A stretch of DNA of 64,000 nucleotides from Pseudactinotalea sp. HY158 (GCF_009660225.1 NZ_CP045920.1:2430079-2494078), one strand, 5' to 3'. Shown: positions 1 to 11,982, counted from the first letter of the stretch. The notes: generated by a model not told the origin, from the letters alone. Program-made: numbers and translations.

Positions 1-524
1 GTCGCCTCGCGGGAGGTCCAGGGCCGGGCCTCGGCCAGGCCGGGGATCCCCGGCACGATCGCACGCGATCCGGTGCAGACCACGACGGCGAGGCGGGCCT
101 CGAGCGCGACGGGGCCCTGCGTCGTCCGTACGCTCACCCGCCTCGGGCCGCTCAGGCGGGCGGTGCCGCGAACGAGGTCGATGCCGGCCCCGCGGAGCCA
201 GTCCACCTGGGCCGAGTCGTCCCAGTCGCTCGTGAATTCGGTGCGGCGGGCGAGCGTGGCGCGCGCGTCGACACCGGCCGTGACGGCCTCGCGGGACCCG
301 CCGACCGCGCGGGCGGCGCGCAGGGCGGCGCCGGGGCGCAGCAGCGCCTTCGAGGGCACGCACGCCCAGTAGGAGCACTCGCCGCCGACGAGTTCGTGCT
401 CGACCACGACCGCGTTCAGGCCGCCCGCGACGACCCGGTCGGCGACGTTCTCGCCGACCGGCCCGGCGCCGATGACGACGACGTCGTAGGTGCGTTCACC
501 CTCCTGGGAATCGATCCGGGCCAT
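1..524 (-). CDS. FAD/NAD(P) disulfide oxidoreductase, N-terminal part (runs off the window)
   Basis: Reading in from ATG at 524 gives 174 residues before the window edge. The N-terminus has a dinucleotide-binding GxGxxG-type loop (GAGPVGENV, residues 19-27), then the redox-active disulfide motif GGECSYWACVPSK with Cys50 and Cys55. This CxxxxC spacing is that of the dihydrolipoamide dehydrogenase / mercuric reductase / glutathione reductase superfamily; the SYWAC variant is common in actinobacterial members of unknown substrate. An excellent AGGAGG ribosome site sits just upstream. It is transcribed divergently from the DinB-like gene. The C-terminal dimerisation domain lies outside the window, so the substrate cannot be assigned. 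A 20-bp repeated word (119-138) lies inside the coding sequence and encodes VSVRTTQ in a probable surface loop. Confidence 0.88.
   Translation of the reverse strand, partial: MARIDSQEGERTYDVVVIGAGPVGENVADRVVAGGLNAVVVEHELVGGECSYWACVPSKALLRPGAALRAARAVGGSREAVTAGVDARATLARRTEFTSDWDDSAQVDWLRGAGIDLVRGTARLSGPRRVSVRTTQGPVALEARLAVVVCTGSRAIVPGIPGLAEARPWTSREA
119..138. repeat. Copy 1 of a 20-bp interspersed word
   Basis: The 20-mer gcgtcgtccgtacgctcacc occurs here, again at 8406-8425 (one difference) and at 30754-30773 (one difference from this copy). This copy lies in the oxidoreductase coding sequence. Confidence 0.75.
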
Positions 525-627
525 GCCTCCTCCTGCCGTTCGGGCGGTCGCCGGGGTTACCCTCGGTCGAGGGCCCGTGCACCCGCCGGTCCCCAGTCTG
601 GAACACCGAGCACGGCAGGGGAAGACG

Positions 628-1176
628 ATGACCGAGGACGACGCCGCGACCGCCCTACTGCTCGACGCGTTCGGCCGGATCGCCGGCGGGGTGGCCCGGG
701 TGCTCGACGGCCTGAGCGCGGGCGACGCCGGCGCCCAGCTCGACGGCGCGGCGAACTCGATCGGGTGGCTCATATGGCACCTGACGCGGGTGCAGGACGA
801 TCACGTGGCCGAGCTCGCGGGCGTCGAGCAGGTGTGGACGGCGGGCGGCTGGGCGCGGGCGCTCGACCTGCCGTTCAGCCCCACCGCGACGGGCTTCGGG
901 CACACGGGCGAGGAGGTCGCGGCCCTCGCCGCGGTGGCCGTGGGCGACCTCGCCACCTACCACGAGCAGACCCAGGAGGCGACGGCGGCCTACCTGCGCG
1001 GCCTGCGTGCCCGCGATCTCGACCAGGTGGTCGACGAGGGCTGGGACCCGCCGGTCACCCTCGGGGTGCGGCTCGTGAGCGTGGTCTCCGACGGCCTCGA
1101 GCACCTCGGGCAGGCCCAGTTCGTGCGCGGCGTGCTCGCCCGGCGCAGGGACGGCGCCTGGTCACCGATCGGCTGA
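628..1176 (+). CDS. DinB / mycothiol-transferase-like superfamily protein (DUF664-like)
   Basis: This 182-residue protein looks like a four-helix DinB-superfamily member: a GWLIWHLTRVQDDHV helix carrying the conserved first histidine, and a late helix DGLEHLGQAQFVRG carrying the second histidine. Such proteins bind a metal and many actinobacterial members act as thiol (mycothiol, bacillithiol) S-transferases or are uncharacterised. I chose the ATG at 628, preceded by AGGGGAAG at good spacing; upstream in-frame starts would run into the divergent oxidoreductase promoter. The specific substrate is unknown. It faces away from the upstream oxidoreductase gene and is followed by a tandem repeat array rather than another gene. 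Confidence 0.7.
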   Translation: MTEDDAATALLLDAFGRIAGGVARVLDGLSAGDAGAQLDGAANSIGWLIWHLTRVQDDHVAELAGVEQVWTAGGWARALDLPFSPTATGFGHTGEEVAALAAVAVGDLATYHEQTQEATAAYLRGLRARDLDQVVDEGWDPPVTLGVRLVSVVSDGLEHLGQAQFVRGVLARRRDGAWSPIG

Positions 1177-1196
1177 CGGCTCACCGTCCCGCTCCA

Positions 1197-1378
1197 CCCA
1201 CCGACCAGGGCCGACCCCCGCTCCGGTCGCCAACCAGGGCCGAACCCCCGCTCCACCCACCGACCAGGGCCAAACCCCCGCTCCACCCACCGACCAGGGC
1301 CAAACCCCCGCTCCGCCCACCGACCAGGGCCGAACCCCGGCTCTGGCAGCGGATTTCAGGGGTTTCACCCTGCTCGAC
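1197..1378. repeat. 30-bp tandem array ending in a 59-bp palindromic element (copy A)
   Basis: The word ACCAGGG recurs at 1204, 1233, 1263, 1293 and 1323, a period of 29 then 30, 30, 30 bases, with nearly identical units of the type ccgaccagggccRaacccccg. The last unit is the left end of a 59-bp element (1320-1378) whose right end, CACCCTGCTCGAC, is an imperfect inverted copy of its left end. A sister element of exactly the same length lies at 1648-1706. No open reading frame with a normal start and ribosome site uses the array; there are no unique spacers, so it is not a CRISPR. Confidence 0.8.
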
Positions 1379-1447
1379 CGTGGAGGAGTCGCCGGATTCA
1401 CCGCGGACGGATTCACCGCGGACGGCGGCGGGGCGTGAACCGGCGGG

Positions 1448-1609
1448 CTACCCGCGACCTGTCCGCTCGCTCCTGCCCGCGAGCGTCAGGAGCGGCAGCG
1501 ACACGGATACGACGACCGCGAGGACGAGCCACCACGGGTCGACGATGAAGCTCAGCACACCCGCGACGATGCACGTGAGTGCCGTGACCACGGCCTGCCG
1601 CCGGTTCAT
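1448..1609 (-). CDS. Small two-helix membrane protein, hypothetical
   Basis: A 53-residue frame starting at ATG 1609 (MNRRQAVVTAL) has a short basic N-terminus, a hydrophobic stretch (about residues 6-22), a DPWW turn, a second hydrophobic stretch (about 25-43) and a basic tail ending RSERTGRG. This is the layout of the small unannotated membrane proteins frequent in actinobacteria. A longer reading from 1834 would run through the palindromic repeat, so I reject it. Function unknown. It lies between the two copies of the palindromic element and is transcribed opposite to the wall-anchored protein. Confidence 0.5.
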   Translation of the reverse strand: MNRRQAVVTALTCIVAGVLSFIVDPWWLVLAVVVSVSLPLLTLAGRSERTGRG

Positions 1610-1646
1610 GCCCCGAACACTACTGGGCACGCTGCCCGCCGGCACC

Positions 1647-1706
1647 GCCGACCAGGGTCGAATCCCGGGTGTGACGCCCGAGAATGGCGATATCACCCTG
1701 GTCGGC
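1647..1706. repeat. 59-bp palindromic element, copy B
   Basis: GCCGACCAGGGT (1647-1658) and ACCCTGGTCGGC (1695-1706) are perfect 12-base inverted repeats around a 36-base centre. Aligned to 1320-1378 it has the same length, and the arms and the CGAAYCCCG core match. It lies between the tiny membrane protein and the wall-anchored glycosidase-like gene and could fold as a long hairpin in RNA of either strand. Confidence 0.8.
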
Positions 1707-1852
1707 AAGACGGGGGTCGGCGAGTGCCAGGGGGCGGCGCGAACGATGCGATGAAAGGCTCTTTCAGTCGGTAGACATTGATATGGAACTTCTCGTAATC
1801 TGAGGCTAACCCGGGGCACCGCAGCCACGGACACCGACCAAGAGGAGCAAGG

Positions 1853-4800
1853 ATGCCCAGAGCTACCGGAACGCGACTGCGCACGCTTCGCGCCGGCCTC
1901 GCCGCGACGCTGACGATCGGGCTGGTCGGCGCCGGGCTCGCCATGACCGCGAGTTCGGCGACCGCCGCGGCGGATCCGACCGATGTGGCCTCGTACGCAC
2001 CGGCGGGGACCGTCAACCTCGCACCGTCCGCACGGGTGACTGCAAGCAGTTCGCAGGGTGGGCTCGCCCCGGACGTGCTGAACGACGGGAACTCCGGCAG
2101 TCCCGACTTGAACGTCTGGGTGGCGGCGGACACGGGTGTGGACGCCGGCGGGTTCGTGCAGGTCGATCTCCGGAACGAGTCCGCCATCTCACGCATCGTC
2201 GTCTTCCCCCGCGGAGACGCGGACTTCTACGGCGTCTACTACCCGACCGAGTTCACCGTGACGGTCACCGACGCGGGCGGGCAGAACGTGTTCGAACAAC
2301 GCATCACACACGAGGACGATTTCGACGGTGTCGTATCGGAACCCGATGTGATCGACCTGGAGGCCCCGGTCGACGCCGTCAGCGTGCGGATCGACGTCAT
2401 CACGCGACAGTCCCGCGAGGGCGGAATCCTGCAATTCTCCGAGATCGCGGTCTTCGGCACGTCGACCGAGATCCCGGACTATCAACCCGCCGGCACCGAG
2501 AACCTCTCGGTCACCTCGAGGGTGACAGCATCCTCCAGCTACGAGAAGCCGGACGAGTCCTGGGCCGCCGCCTTCGCGATCGACGGCGACGTCGGCCGCA
2601 CGAGTGGCTGGAGCACCGACCCGTACGAGAAGGTGCAGGACCCACACGAGGACGCGACACTCACGCTGGCGCTCCGGTGCGAATCCGAGGTCGCACGCGC
2701 CGTCGTGTTCCCCCGGACGAAGGCCTTCCCGCGTGACTACCGCATCGAGGTCTCCGCGGACGGAACGCAGTGGACGCCGGTCGCCGAGAGCGTCGACAAT
2801 CCCGCGGATCAATCCGATCCCCAGGTCTTCGACATGGACCCCGGCACGATGGCACATCACGTGCGGCTCGTGACCGACGTGCGCAACGGCCCCGCCGGGG
2901 TCGACGGCTACCTCGTGCAACTCGCCGAGTTCGCGGTCTACGGAACGAGCGAAGGATGCATCGGATCGGTCAAGCCCGCGTTGCTCCTCGAGCCCGGAGC
3001 GAGCGACTCGCACTGGTTCGAGGACTTCGGTGGTGACACGGGCGACTACGCCGTGTCCTCCTCGGACGAGGCCGTCGCCACGGTGGCGCCCGATGGAACG
3101 ATCACCGCGGTCGCGTCGGGGACGGCGACGGTCACCCTCGTCTCCGGCGAGACGACGCTGAGCGTCCCCGTCGAGGTCGCCGAGGAGGTCGAGCGCATCG
3201 GCGACGACTTCATGATCACGGTCTTCTGGGCGCCGTTGCCCGAGTATGTGAACGACGAACAGTACGACTACCTCGCGAACGCGGGCATCGACGTCGTGCA
3301 GGCCTCGCAGCTCACGGCGACGCCGGCGGTGAACCACGAGATGGCCCGGCTCGCGCACGAGCGCGGGATGCAGACGATCGTGCAGGACGAGAACGCCTCG
3401 GGCCGGTTCACCACGATGACCCCGGAGCAGGCCGCCGCATGGGCACAGCGCTACACGAACATCCCGGGCGTCGGCGGCTTCTACCTCGTGGACGAGCCGC
3501 TCGATGCGACCGCCTACGCGACCGCCTTCAACGCCATCCGCGAGGCCGCTCCCGAGTACTACTCGCACCTCAACTTCTTCCCCTACTCGTTCTACGGCTC
3601 CGAGGAGGCGAACGACGCCGCCATGCAGGCGTGGCTGGACGCGACCGGTCCGCGCACGATCGACGACCGCGACTACCTCATGTACGACCTGTACCCGTTC
3701 CAGGAGGGCGGCACCGGTACGGCGTCGTTGCTGACGAACCTCAACACCGTGCGCGAGCTCGGGCTCGAGAACCAGGTCAAGACCGCGATGTACCTGCAGA
3801 GCATCGGGATCCCCGGAAACCTGCGCCGCCCGGTGCCGGCCGAGATCCGCTACGAGGCCAACCTCGCCCTCGCCTACGGCTACAAGCAGCTCTCCTACTT
3901 CACCTGGTGGACCCCGACAGACCGGGGCGAGCCGTTCACCGACGGGATCATGACCGCCGACGGCGAGCCGACCGATCTGTACGCGCCCGTCACACAGCTC
4001 AACTCCGAGATCCACGCGCTCGGACCGACCCTCATGGGCCTCGACGCCACCGAGGTGTACGTCGCCGGCACCGCTCACGGCCAGGAGCCCGTGCCGGCCG
4101 ACTTCTTCGTGCAGCCCCGCAGCGACGCCGACCTCGTGCTCTCACACCTGGTGGAGCGGGCCGGCGGCGAGGACTATCTGTTCGTGGTGAACAACAGCTT
4201 CACCGGTTCCCACGAGGCGGTGCTCGAGTTCGCCGACCCGTCGGTCGCGCTGCAGGAGGTGAGCCGCGCGGACGGTTCGCTCGGCCGGGAGATCGAGCTG
4301 CCGGATGGAACCCTGACCCGCGAGCTCGCGCCGAGTGAGGGAGTGCTCTACAAGGTGGTCGACCCGTCCGAGCAGCCCGGCGACGGGGACGACGGCTCCG
4401 ACGGCGACGGTTCGGATGGGGACGGTTCAGACGGGGACGGTTCGGACGGGGACGGTTCCGACGGCTCCGGTTCGGACGGGGACGATTCCGCAGCCGACGG
4501 CGCCGACGCGGACGGCGCTGCGAGCGGTGACGACGATTCCGCGGGTACCACCGGCCCGGGGGACGCCGACTCGGGCGCCGGTGACGCCACCGACGGGTCC
4601 GGGGCCTCCGGCACGAGCGCCGGCGATTCCGGAGGGTCCAGTGGACCCGACGGACCCAGCAACTCCAGCGACCCCAGCGACCCCAGCGATCCCGACGCCG
4701 CGGCGGGCGGGGCCGGGAGCGACACGGCGAATGGGTCGGGAGAGGCCGCCGCGCCCGGGGCGCTGCCGGTCACGGGGGTGGGCACGGGCCTGGTGCTGCC

Positions 4801-4870
4801 GGTCGCACTTCTGCTGCTCGGGGGCGCCGCGCTCGCCGTGCGACGTCGATCGTCGCGATCGGTTTCGTGA
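1853..4870 (+). CDS. LPxTG wall-anchored protein with two F5/8-type carbohydrate-binding domains and a glycosidase-like TIM barrel
   Basis: A 1005-residue exported protein starting at ATG 1853 behind AGGAGCAAGG. In order: a signal peptide (about 1-40, ending SSATAAAD), two discoidin/F5-8C-like beta-sandwich domains (about 45-205 and 210-375, both opening with the NLxxxxRVTASSS pattern), a Big2-like domain (about 380-450, DGTITAVASGTATVTL), and a barrel-like domain (about 455-790). Within the last, YLVDEP carries Glu548 in the position of a glycosidase acid/base, and YLMYDLYPF and YFTWWTP resemble the family's strand ends. Next come an Asp/Gly/Ser repeat linker (about 840-965) and a sorting signal LPVTG (971-975), a hydrophobic helix and basic tail. 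It probably binds and trims polysaccharide at the wall. No sortase gene is in the window. The exact GH family cannot be fixed by eye. Confidence 0.85.
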   Translation: MPRATGTRLRTLRAGLAATLTIGLVGAGLAMTASSATAAADPTDVASYAPAGTVNLAPSARVTASSSQGGLAPDVLNDGNSGSPDLNVWVAADTGVDAGGFVQVDLRNESAISRIVVFPRGDADFYGVYYPTEFTVTVTDAGGQNVFEQRITHEDDFDGVVSEPDVIDLEAPVDAVSVRIDVITRQSREGGILQFSEIAVFGTSTEIPDYQPAGTENLSVTSRVTASSSYEKPDESWAAAFAIDGDVGRTSGWSTDPYEKVQDPHEDATLTLALRCESEVARAVVFPRTKAFPRDYRIEVSADGTQWTPVAESVDNPADQSDPQVFDMDPGTMAHHVRLVTDVRNGPAGVDGYLVQLAEFAVYGTSEGCIGSVKPALLLEPGASDSHWFEDFGGDTGDYAVSSSDEAVATVAPDGTITAVASGTATVTLVSGETTLSVPVEVAEEVERIGDDFMITVFWAPLPEYVNDEQYDYLANAGIDVVQASQLTATPAVNHEMARLAHERGMQTIVQDENASGRFTTMTPEQAAAWAQRYTNIPGVGGFYLVDEPLDATAYATAFNAIREAAPEYYSHLNFFPYSFYGSEEANDAAMQAWLDATGPRTIDDRDYLMYDLYPFQEGGTGTASLLTNLNTVRELGLENQVKTAMYLQSIGIPGNLRRPVPAEIRYEANLALAYGYKQLSYFTWWTPTDRGEPFTDGIMTADGEPTDLYAPVTQLNSEIHALGPTLMGLDATEVYVAGTAHGQEPVPADFFVQPRSDADLVLSHLVERAGGEDYLFVVNNSFTGSHEAVLEFADPSVALQEVSRADGSLGREIELPDGTLTRELAPSEGVLYKVVDPSEQPGDGDDGSDGDGSDGDGSDGDGSDGDGSDGSGSDGDDSAADGADADGAASGDDDSAGTTGPGDADSGAGDATDGSGASGTSAGDSGGSSGPDGPSNSSDPSDPSDPDAAAGGAGSDTANGSGEAAAPGALPVTGVGTGLVLPVALLLLGGAALAVRRRSSRSVS

Positions 4871-4875
4871 TCCGA

Positions 4876-4908
4876 CCGGTCCGGCGATCAGCGCGATCGC
4901 CGGACCGG
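4876..4908. terminator. Perfect 14-bp hairpin, probable bidirectional terminator
   Basis: CCGGTCCGGCGATC (4876-4889) and GATCGCCGGACCGG (4895-4908) are exact inverted repeats with a five-base loop. The hairpin sits between two convergent genes and overlaps the rpiR-like stop codon (4888-4890). There is no U tract, as is common for actinobacterial terminators. Confidence 0.75.
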
Positions 4909-5802
4909 CCGGCCCAGCCGGGCGACGGCGGCCCGCGCCTTGCCGGCCTGCTCGGCCGATCTGGCCCGGTCGTGCCACGAGACGAGCAGGTAGAGCAGGT
5001 CGGCGGCGAAGACCTGGGTGTGTGACGCCGTCAGTTCGCCCAGATCGCGGTAGTCGTCCAGTGGCGCCGTGCGGATGACGACCTCCGCGGCCTGGGCCAG
5101 CGGTGAGCGGTGATCACTCGTGATCGCGATCGTGCGGGCCCCCGTCTCGCCCGCGACCGTGAGCATCTCGACGGTCTCGCGCGTGATTCCGGAACTCGAG
5201 ACCCCGATGGCGACGCCGCCCGGATCGAGTCGGCAGGCGCTCATGACCCCGAGGTGCAGGTCGCTCCACCCGCGGGCGTTGATGCCGACCTGATAGAGCC
5301 GCTCGACGAGGCCGTCGGCGACGGAACCCGATCCGCCGACGCCGTAGACGTCGACCCGGTCGGCGGCGGCGACGAGCGCGGCGGCCTCCCTCATGACGTC
5401 GAGGTTCGTCAGATCGGCCGAGGCCTGGAGCGCCTGCACGTGGGTGGCGAGGAAGGTGCGCAGCAACTCCCGATCGTCCATTCCCGGATGGACCATCGCG
5501 CCCGGCTCACCCGTGAGGCTCTCCTGGCCCGCGGAGCGCCCCGCGTCCGCGGCCGCGCCGATGCGCAGCTGCACGAAACCGCCGTAGCCGAGCAGCTTGC
5601 AGAACCGGGTGAGGGTCGGGGGCGAGACGCCGGCGCGGGCGGCGAGGTCACTGCTCGAGAGCATGACCGCCAGCTCGGGCCGATCGAGCAGGAGTTCCGC
5701 GAGCGAAGCCATCCGCTGCGTCAGGTGCGGCGTGACCGCCTGGAGCCGCGCACGCAGCCCGAAATCGGCCGGGAAGGCCGCGACGGGTGAGGGCTGCTCC
5801 AT
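4888..5802 (-). CDS. MurR/RpiR-family transcriptional regulator with SIS domain
   Basis: A 304-residue protein from ATG 5802. An N-terminal HTH_6 domain (about 15-90; SDLAARAGVSPPTLTRFCK is the recognition region) is followed by a SIS sugar-phosphate-binding domain (about 130-270) with VYGVGGSGSVADGL and IGVSSSGITRETVEM, the two phosphate-binding Ser/Gly loops. RpiR regulators sense phosphosugars and control amino-sugar or sialic-acid use. The gene starts 11 bases after the folC stop, so it is probably cotranscribed with ileS-folC, although the functions are unrelated. Its target may instead be the wall-associated glycosidases or sugar systems nearby; that is inference. The 3' end carries the shared hairpin terminator. 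Confidence 0.88.
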   Translation of the reverse strand: MEQPSPVAAFPADFGLRARLQAVTPHLTQRMASLAELLLDRPELAVMLSSSDLAARAGVSPPTLTRFCKLLGYGGFVQLRIGAAADAGRSAGQESLTGEPGAMVHPGMDDRELLRTFLATHVQALQASADLTNLDVMREAAALVAAADRVDVYGVGGSGSVADGLVERLYQVGINARGWSDLHLGVMSACRLDPGGVAIGVSSSGITRETVEMLTVAGETGARTIAITSDHRSPLAQAAEVVIRTAPLDDYRDLGELTASHTQVFAADLLYLLVSWHDRARSAEQAGKARAAVARLGRPVRRSR

Positions 5803-5813
5803 CCCGACCCGCC

Positions 5814-7240
5814 TCAGTCGCCGAGTCCGACGATCGCTCGCGCCTGGGCCGCCAGCAGCACGGAGCCGGTCACGAGCACGCCGGTGCGGGAGGCGATCGC
5901 GTCGACCTCGCCCTGCTCGGCGAGGTCGGCCGCGAGCGTGATCGCGTCCGACAGCCCCGCGGCCACGTGGACCACGTCCTCGTCGAAGACGTCCCGGGCG
6001 ATCTCGGCCAGATCGCCCGCGTCCATCGCCCGCGGGGTCGGCGCCTGGGTGAGCACGATCTCGTCGAGAAGCGGTTCGAGCACCGACAGCAGCCCCTCGG
6101 CGTCCTTGTCGGCCATGACCCCGACGACCCCGACGAGCCGGCTGAAGGCGAAGGCCTCCTCGATCGCGTCGACGAGCACGACCGCGGCCGCGGGATTGTG
6201 GGCGCCGTCGACGAGCACGGTCGGGCTCGACCGGATGACCTCGAGCCGGCCCGGGGAGGTGACGGCGGCGAAGCCGGCCTCGACCACGCCGGGATCGAGG
6301 GTGCCGCCGCCGAGGAACGACTCGACGGCCGTGAGCGCGAGCGCCGCGTTCTCGGCCTGGTGGCGCCCGTGCAGCGGCAGGAAGATCTCGGTGTAGAGCC
6401 CGGCGGGGGTGCGCAGGTCGATGAGCTGGCCCCCGACGGCCACGTGCCGGTTCGCCACCTCGAGGTCGTAGCCGGCGGCGACGATCCGCGCCCCGGCCGC
6501 TGCCGCCGCCTCCGCGAGCACCGGGGCCGCCTCCTCCGGCTGCTCGGCCGTGACCACGACCTGGGAGCGCCCCTCGAGGTGCTTGATGATCCCGGCCTTG
6601 ACGCCGGCGATCTCCGCGGGCGTGTGCCCGAGCCAGCGCTCGTGGTCGCGGGCGATCGGGGTGACCACCGCGACGTCGCCGTCGATCACGTTGGTCGAGT
6701 CCCACGACCCGCCCATGCCGACCTCGATGACGCCCACCTCGATCGGGGCATCGGCGAAGGCCGCGTATGCGAGCCCCGTGAGCACCTCGAAGAAGCTGAG
6801 CCGGGACTGCCCGGCCTCGGCGAGCTGCGCGTCGACCATCGCCACGTACGGTTCGATGTCGCGCCAGACCTCGACGAAGCGCACCGCCGAGATCGGGGCG
6901 CCGTCGATGTCGATCCGCTCGCGCACGCTGTGCAGGTGCGGGGAGGTGAACCGGCCCACCCGCAGCCCGAGCTCGGACAGCAGCGCGGAGATCATCCGGG
7001 CCGTGGAGGTCTTTCCGTTCGTGCCGGTCAGGTGGATCGCCCGGAAGGAGTGCTGCGGGTTCCCGAGCAGGTCCATGAGCGAGGCGACCCGGTCGAGGGT
7101 CGGATCGAAGTCGTGCTCCGGGTTGCGGGCGAGGATGCCGGCGTAGATCGCCCGGGCCTCCGCCTCCGCGGCCGCCTCAAGGGCGGCGGCCCGGTCGGTG
7201 GTCCGGTCGGTGCCGCCGTCCCCGCCGGCGCGCGGGCGGC

Positions 7241-7244
<4 letters not shown>
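5814..7244 (-). CDS. folC: Bifunctional dihydrofolate synthase / folylpolyglutamate synthase
   Basis: A 476-residue Mur-ligase-fold enzyme that adds glutamate to dihydropteroate and tetrahydrofolates with ATP. Visible motifs are the P-loop [13 protein letters not shown], the family signature [11 protein letters not shown], the metal/ATP histidine region [12 protein letters not shown], and the late DGAHNP motif typical of FolC. The start is GTG at 7244, overlapping the ileS stop by four bases (GTGA), so translation is coupled to ileS, a gene order common in actinobacteria. A Pro/Ala/Arg-rich leader of about 25 residues precedes the conserved domain, so an internal start is possible. Length fits the family (430-510). 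Confidence 0.95.
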
Positions 7245-10537
<3,293 letters not shown>

Positions 10538-10544
10538 GGGAATC

Positions 10545-10795
10545 CTTCGGGGTGGGCGTGCTTCTCCCCGAGGACGATCTCGGCCGATGGCCGGAACCGC
10601 GGTACCACCTCGGTTACCGCCGCCCGCCGACCCTTCGGGAGCCGGCTTATGGACGACGATCGCTTCCTTCGGCGGTGACGGCGCCGTTCCCGTCCGGTTC
10701 TACTGGGCGCCCCCTCGGGTGGGGGCGGCTGTTCTTCCGGAAGGCTCACCGGTGATGGCCGGGTCGATGCCTGCGGGAAGTCTACCCGGCCGGGG
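10545..10795 (-). promoter_or_regulatory. T-box riboswitch of ileS (actinobacterial, probably translational)
   Basis: On the minus strand the T-box core AGGTGGTACCGCGG lies at 10610-10597, about 60 bases upstream of the ileS start. Further upstream, at 10760-10741, the stretch ggccATCaccggtgagcctt resembles the actinobacterial stem I arm, with a candidate isoleucine specifier AUC at 10756-10754, followed by the CCGGAAGAACAG bulge region. Between the T-box core and the start, cctcggggagaag could be the sequestered ribosome site. Uncharged tRNA-Ile is expected to open the site and raise ileS, folC and possibly rpiR expression. The exact transcription start is not known. Confidence 0.85.
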
Positions 10796-10806
10796 CGACC
10801 GGCTCG

Positions 10807-10953
10807 TCAATCCCGCGGGCGGACGGGATCGGTCACGCGCAGTCCCAGGTGCGCGGCGACGGTCGTCATGGTCGAGTCGTGCGTCGCCACCGTGACCGGC
10901 TCGCCGAGCAGGACCGCGGTCGCCAGATGGAGCGCAGCATCAGGGGATGCGGG
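10807..10953 (-). pseudogene. VapC-like PIN-domain toxin, C-terminal remnant
   Basis: One minus-strand frame between stops reads DAALHLATAVLLGEP, VTVATHDSTMTTVAAHLG and LRVTDPV. This is the last third of a PIN-domain ribonuclease toxin, including the acidic residues of the D-x-LHLA and THD motifs. There is no start codon, no N-terminal acidic residue and no antitoxin next to it. The fragment sits between the aldo/keto reductase stop and the ileS T-box. Confidence 0.7.
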
Positions 10954-10964
10954 TCATGGTCGGA

Positions 10965-11897
10965 TCAGGGCACCGTGTGGCCCGCGGCGCGGAAGAGTTC
11001 GTACCACTCGGCGCGGGTGAGCGGGAGGTCCGAGCCCTGGGCGGCGCCGGTGACGCGCGCGGGGGTCGTGGTGCCGAGCACGACCTGCATGGTCGCCGGG
11101 TGGCGGGTGATCCAGGCGGTGGCGATGGCGATCGGGGGCACGTCGTAGGCGGCGGCGAGCCGGTCGATCACGGCGTTGAGTTCGGCGTATTCGGGATTGT
11201 CGAGGAACACTCCGGTGAAGAATCCTGCCTGGAACGGCGACCAGGCCTGCACGGTGATGTCGTGCAGGCGACAGTAGTCGAGCGTGCCGGCGTCGCGGCT
11301 GATCGACTGGTCGAGGCCCGCCATGTTCGCGGCCACCCCCTGGGCGATGAGCGGGGCGTGGGTGATCGACAGCTGCAGCTGATTGACCACGAGCGGCCGG
11401 GTCACGGACTTCTTGAGCAGCTCGATCTGGCCGGGCGTGTGGTTGGAGACGCCGAAGTGGCGCACCTTGCCGGCGGTGTGCAGCTCCTCGAAGGCGCGGG
11501 CAACCTCGTCGGGTTCGACGAGGGCGTCGGGCCGGTGCAGCAGCAGGATGTCGATGTAGTCGGTGCCCAGCGCCTCGAGCGAACCGTTCACGGCGGCGGT
11601 GAGATGGTCGTGGGAGAAGTCGAAGTACGGGCCGTCGCCCACGATCCCGGCCTTCGTCTGGATCGTCACCTGCTCGCGCTCGGCGGGGCCGAGCCGCAGC
11701 GCGCCGGCCCAGCGTCGTTCGCACTCGTGCGTCGTGGGGCCGTAGACGTCGGCATGGTCGTGGAAGTCGATGCCGGCGTCGCGGGCGGCGGCGACGAGGG
11801 TGCGGATCTCCTCGTCGGTCTTGTCGGCGATGCGCATGAGCCCGAGCACGACGTTCGGGGCCACGATGTCGGTGCCGGGCAGGGTGAAGGTTCTCAT
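10965..11897 (-). CDS. Aldo/keto reductase
   Basis: A 310-residue (beta/alpha)8 NADPH-dependent carbonyl reductase. FHDHADVYGPTTHECE holds the catalytic Asp and Tyr (residues about 47-52), VTIQTKAGI the catalytic Lys, and FGVSNHTPGQIELL the conserved strand 6 region; WITRHPATMQVVLGT matches the cofactor-binding end. It resembles the YdhF-like bacterial AKR group, whose natural substrates are mostly unknown. The ATG at 11897 is preceded by GAAAGGATTCACCG. It stands alone, with a VapC relic downstream and the GH95 gene diverging upstream. Confidence 0.92.
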   Translation of the reverse strand: MRTFTLPGTDIVAPNVVLGLMRIADKTDEEIRTLVAAARDAGIDFHDHADVYGPTTHECERRWAGALRLGPAEREQVTIQTKAGIVGDGPYFDFSHDHLTAAVNGSLEALGTDYIDILLLHRPDALVEPDEVARAFEELHTAGKVRHFGVSNHTPGQIELLKKSVTRPLVVNQLQLSITHAPLIAQGVAANMAGLDQSISRDAGTLDYCRLHDITVQAWSPFQAGFFTGVFLDNPEYAELNAVIDRLAAAYDVPPIAIATAWITRHPATMQVVLGTTTPARVTGAAQGSDLPLTRAEWYELFRAAGHTVP

Positions 11898-11982
11898 CGG
11901 TGAATCCTTTCGTTCACCCCCAGCCTGTCACGCGCCGGGCGTCTCGGGTCCAGGCCTCTTGAAAATCTCTCCCCCTGATAAC

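Noticed and set aside
1197-1341. Possible CRISPR array
   Set aside because: Units are directly adjacent, with no unique spacers and no cas genes.
1162-1416. A repeat-peptide frame (GAGVxPWSVG units) across the 30-bp array
   Set aside because: The period is a multiple of three, so any repeat gives a repeat peptide; there is no ribosome site and the sister palindrome is non-coding.
1648-1680. tRNA T-arm-like gtcgaatcc
   Set aside because: No acceptor stem, D-arm or anticodon arm around it; it is the core of the palindromic repeat.
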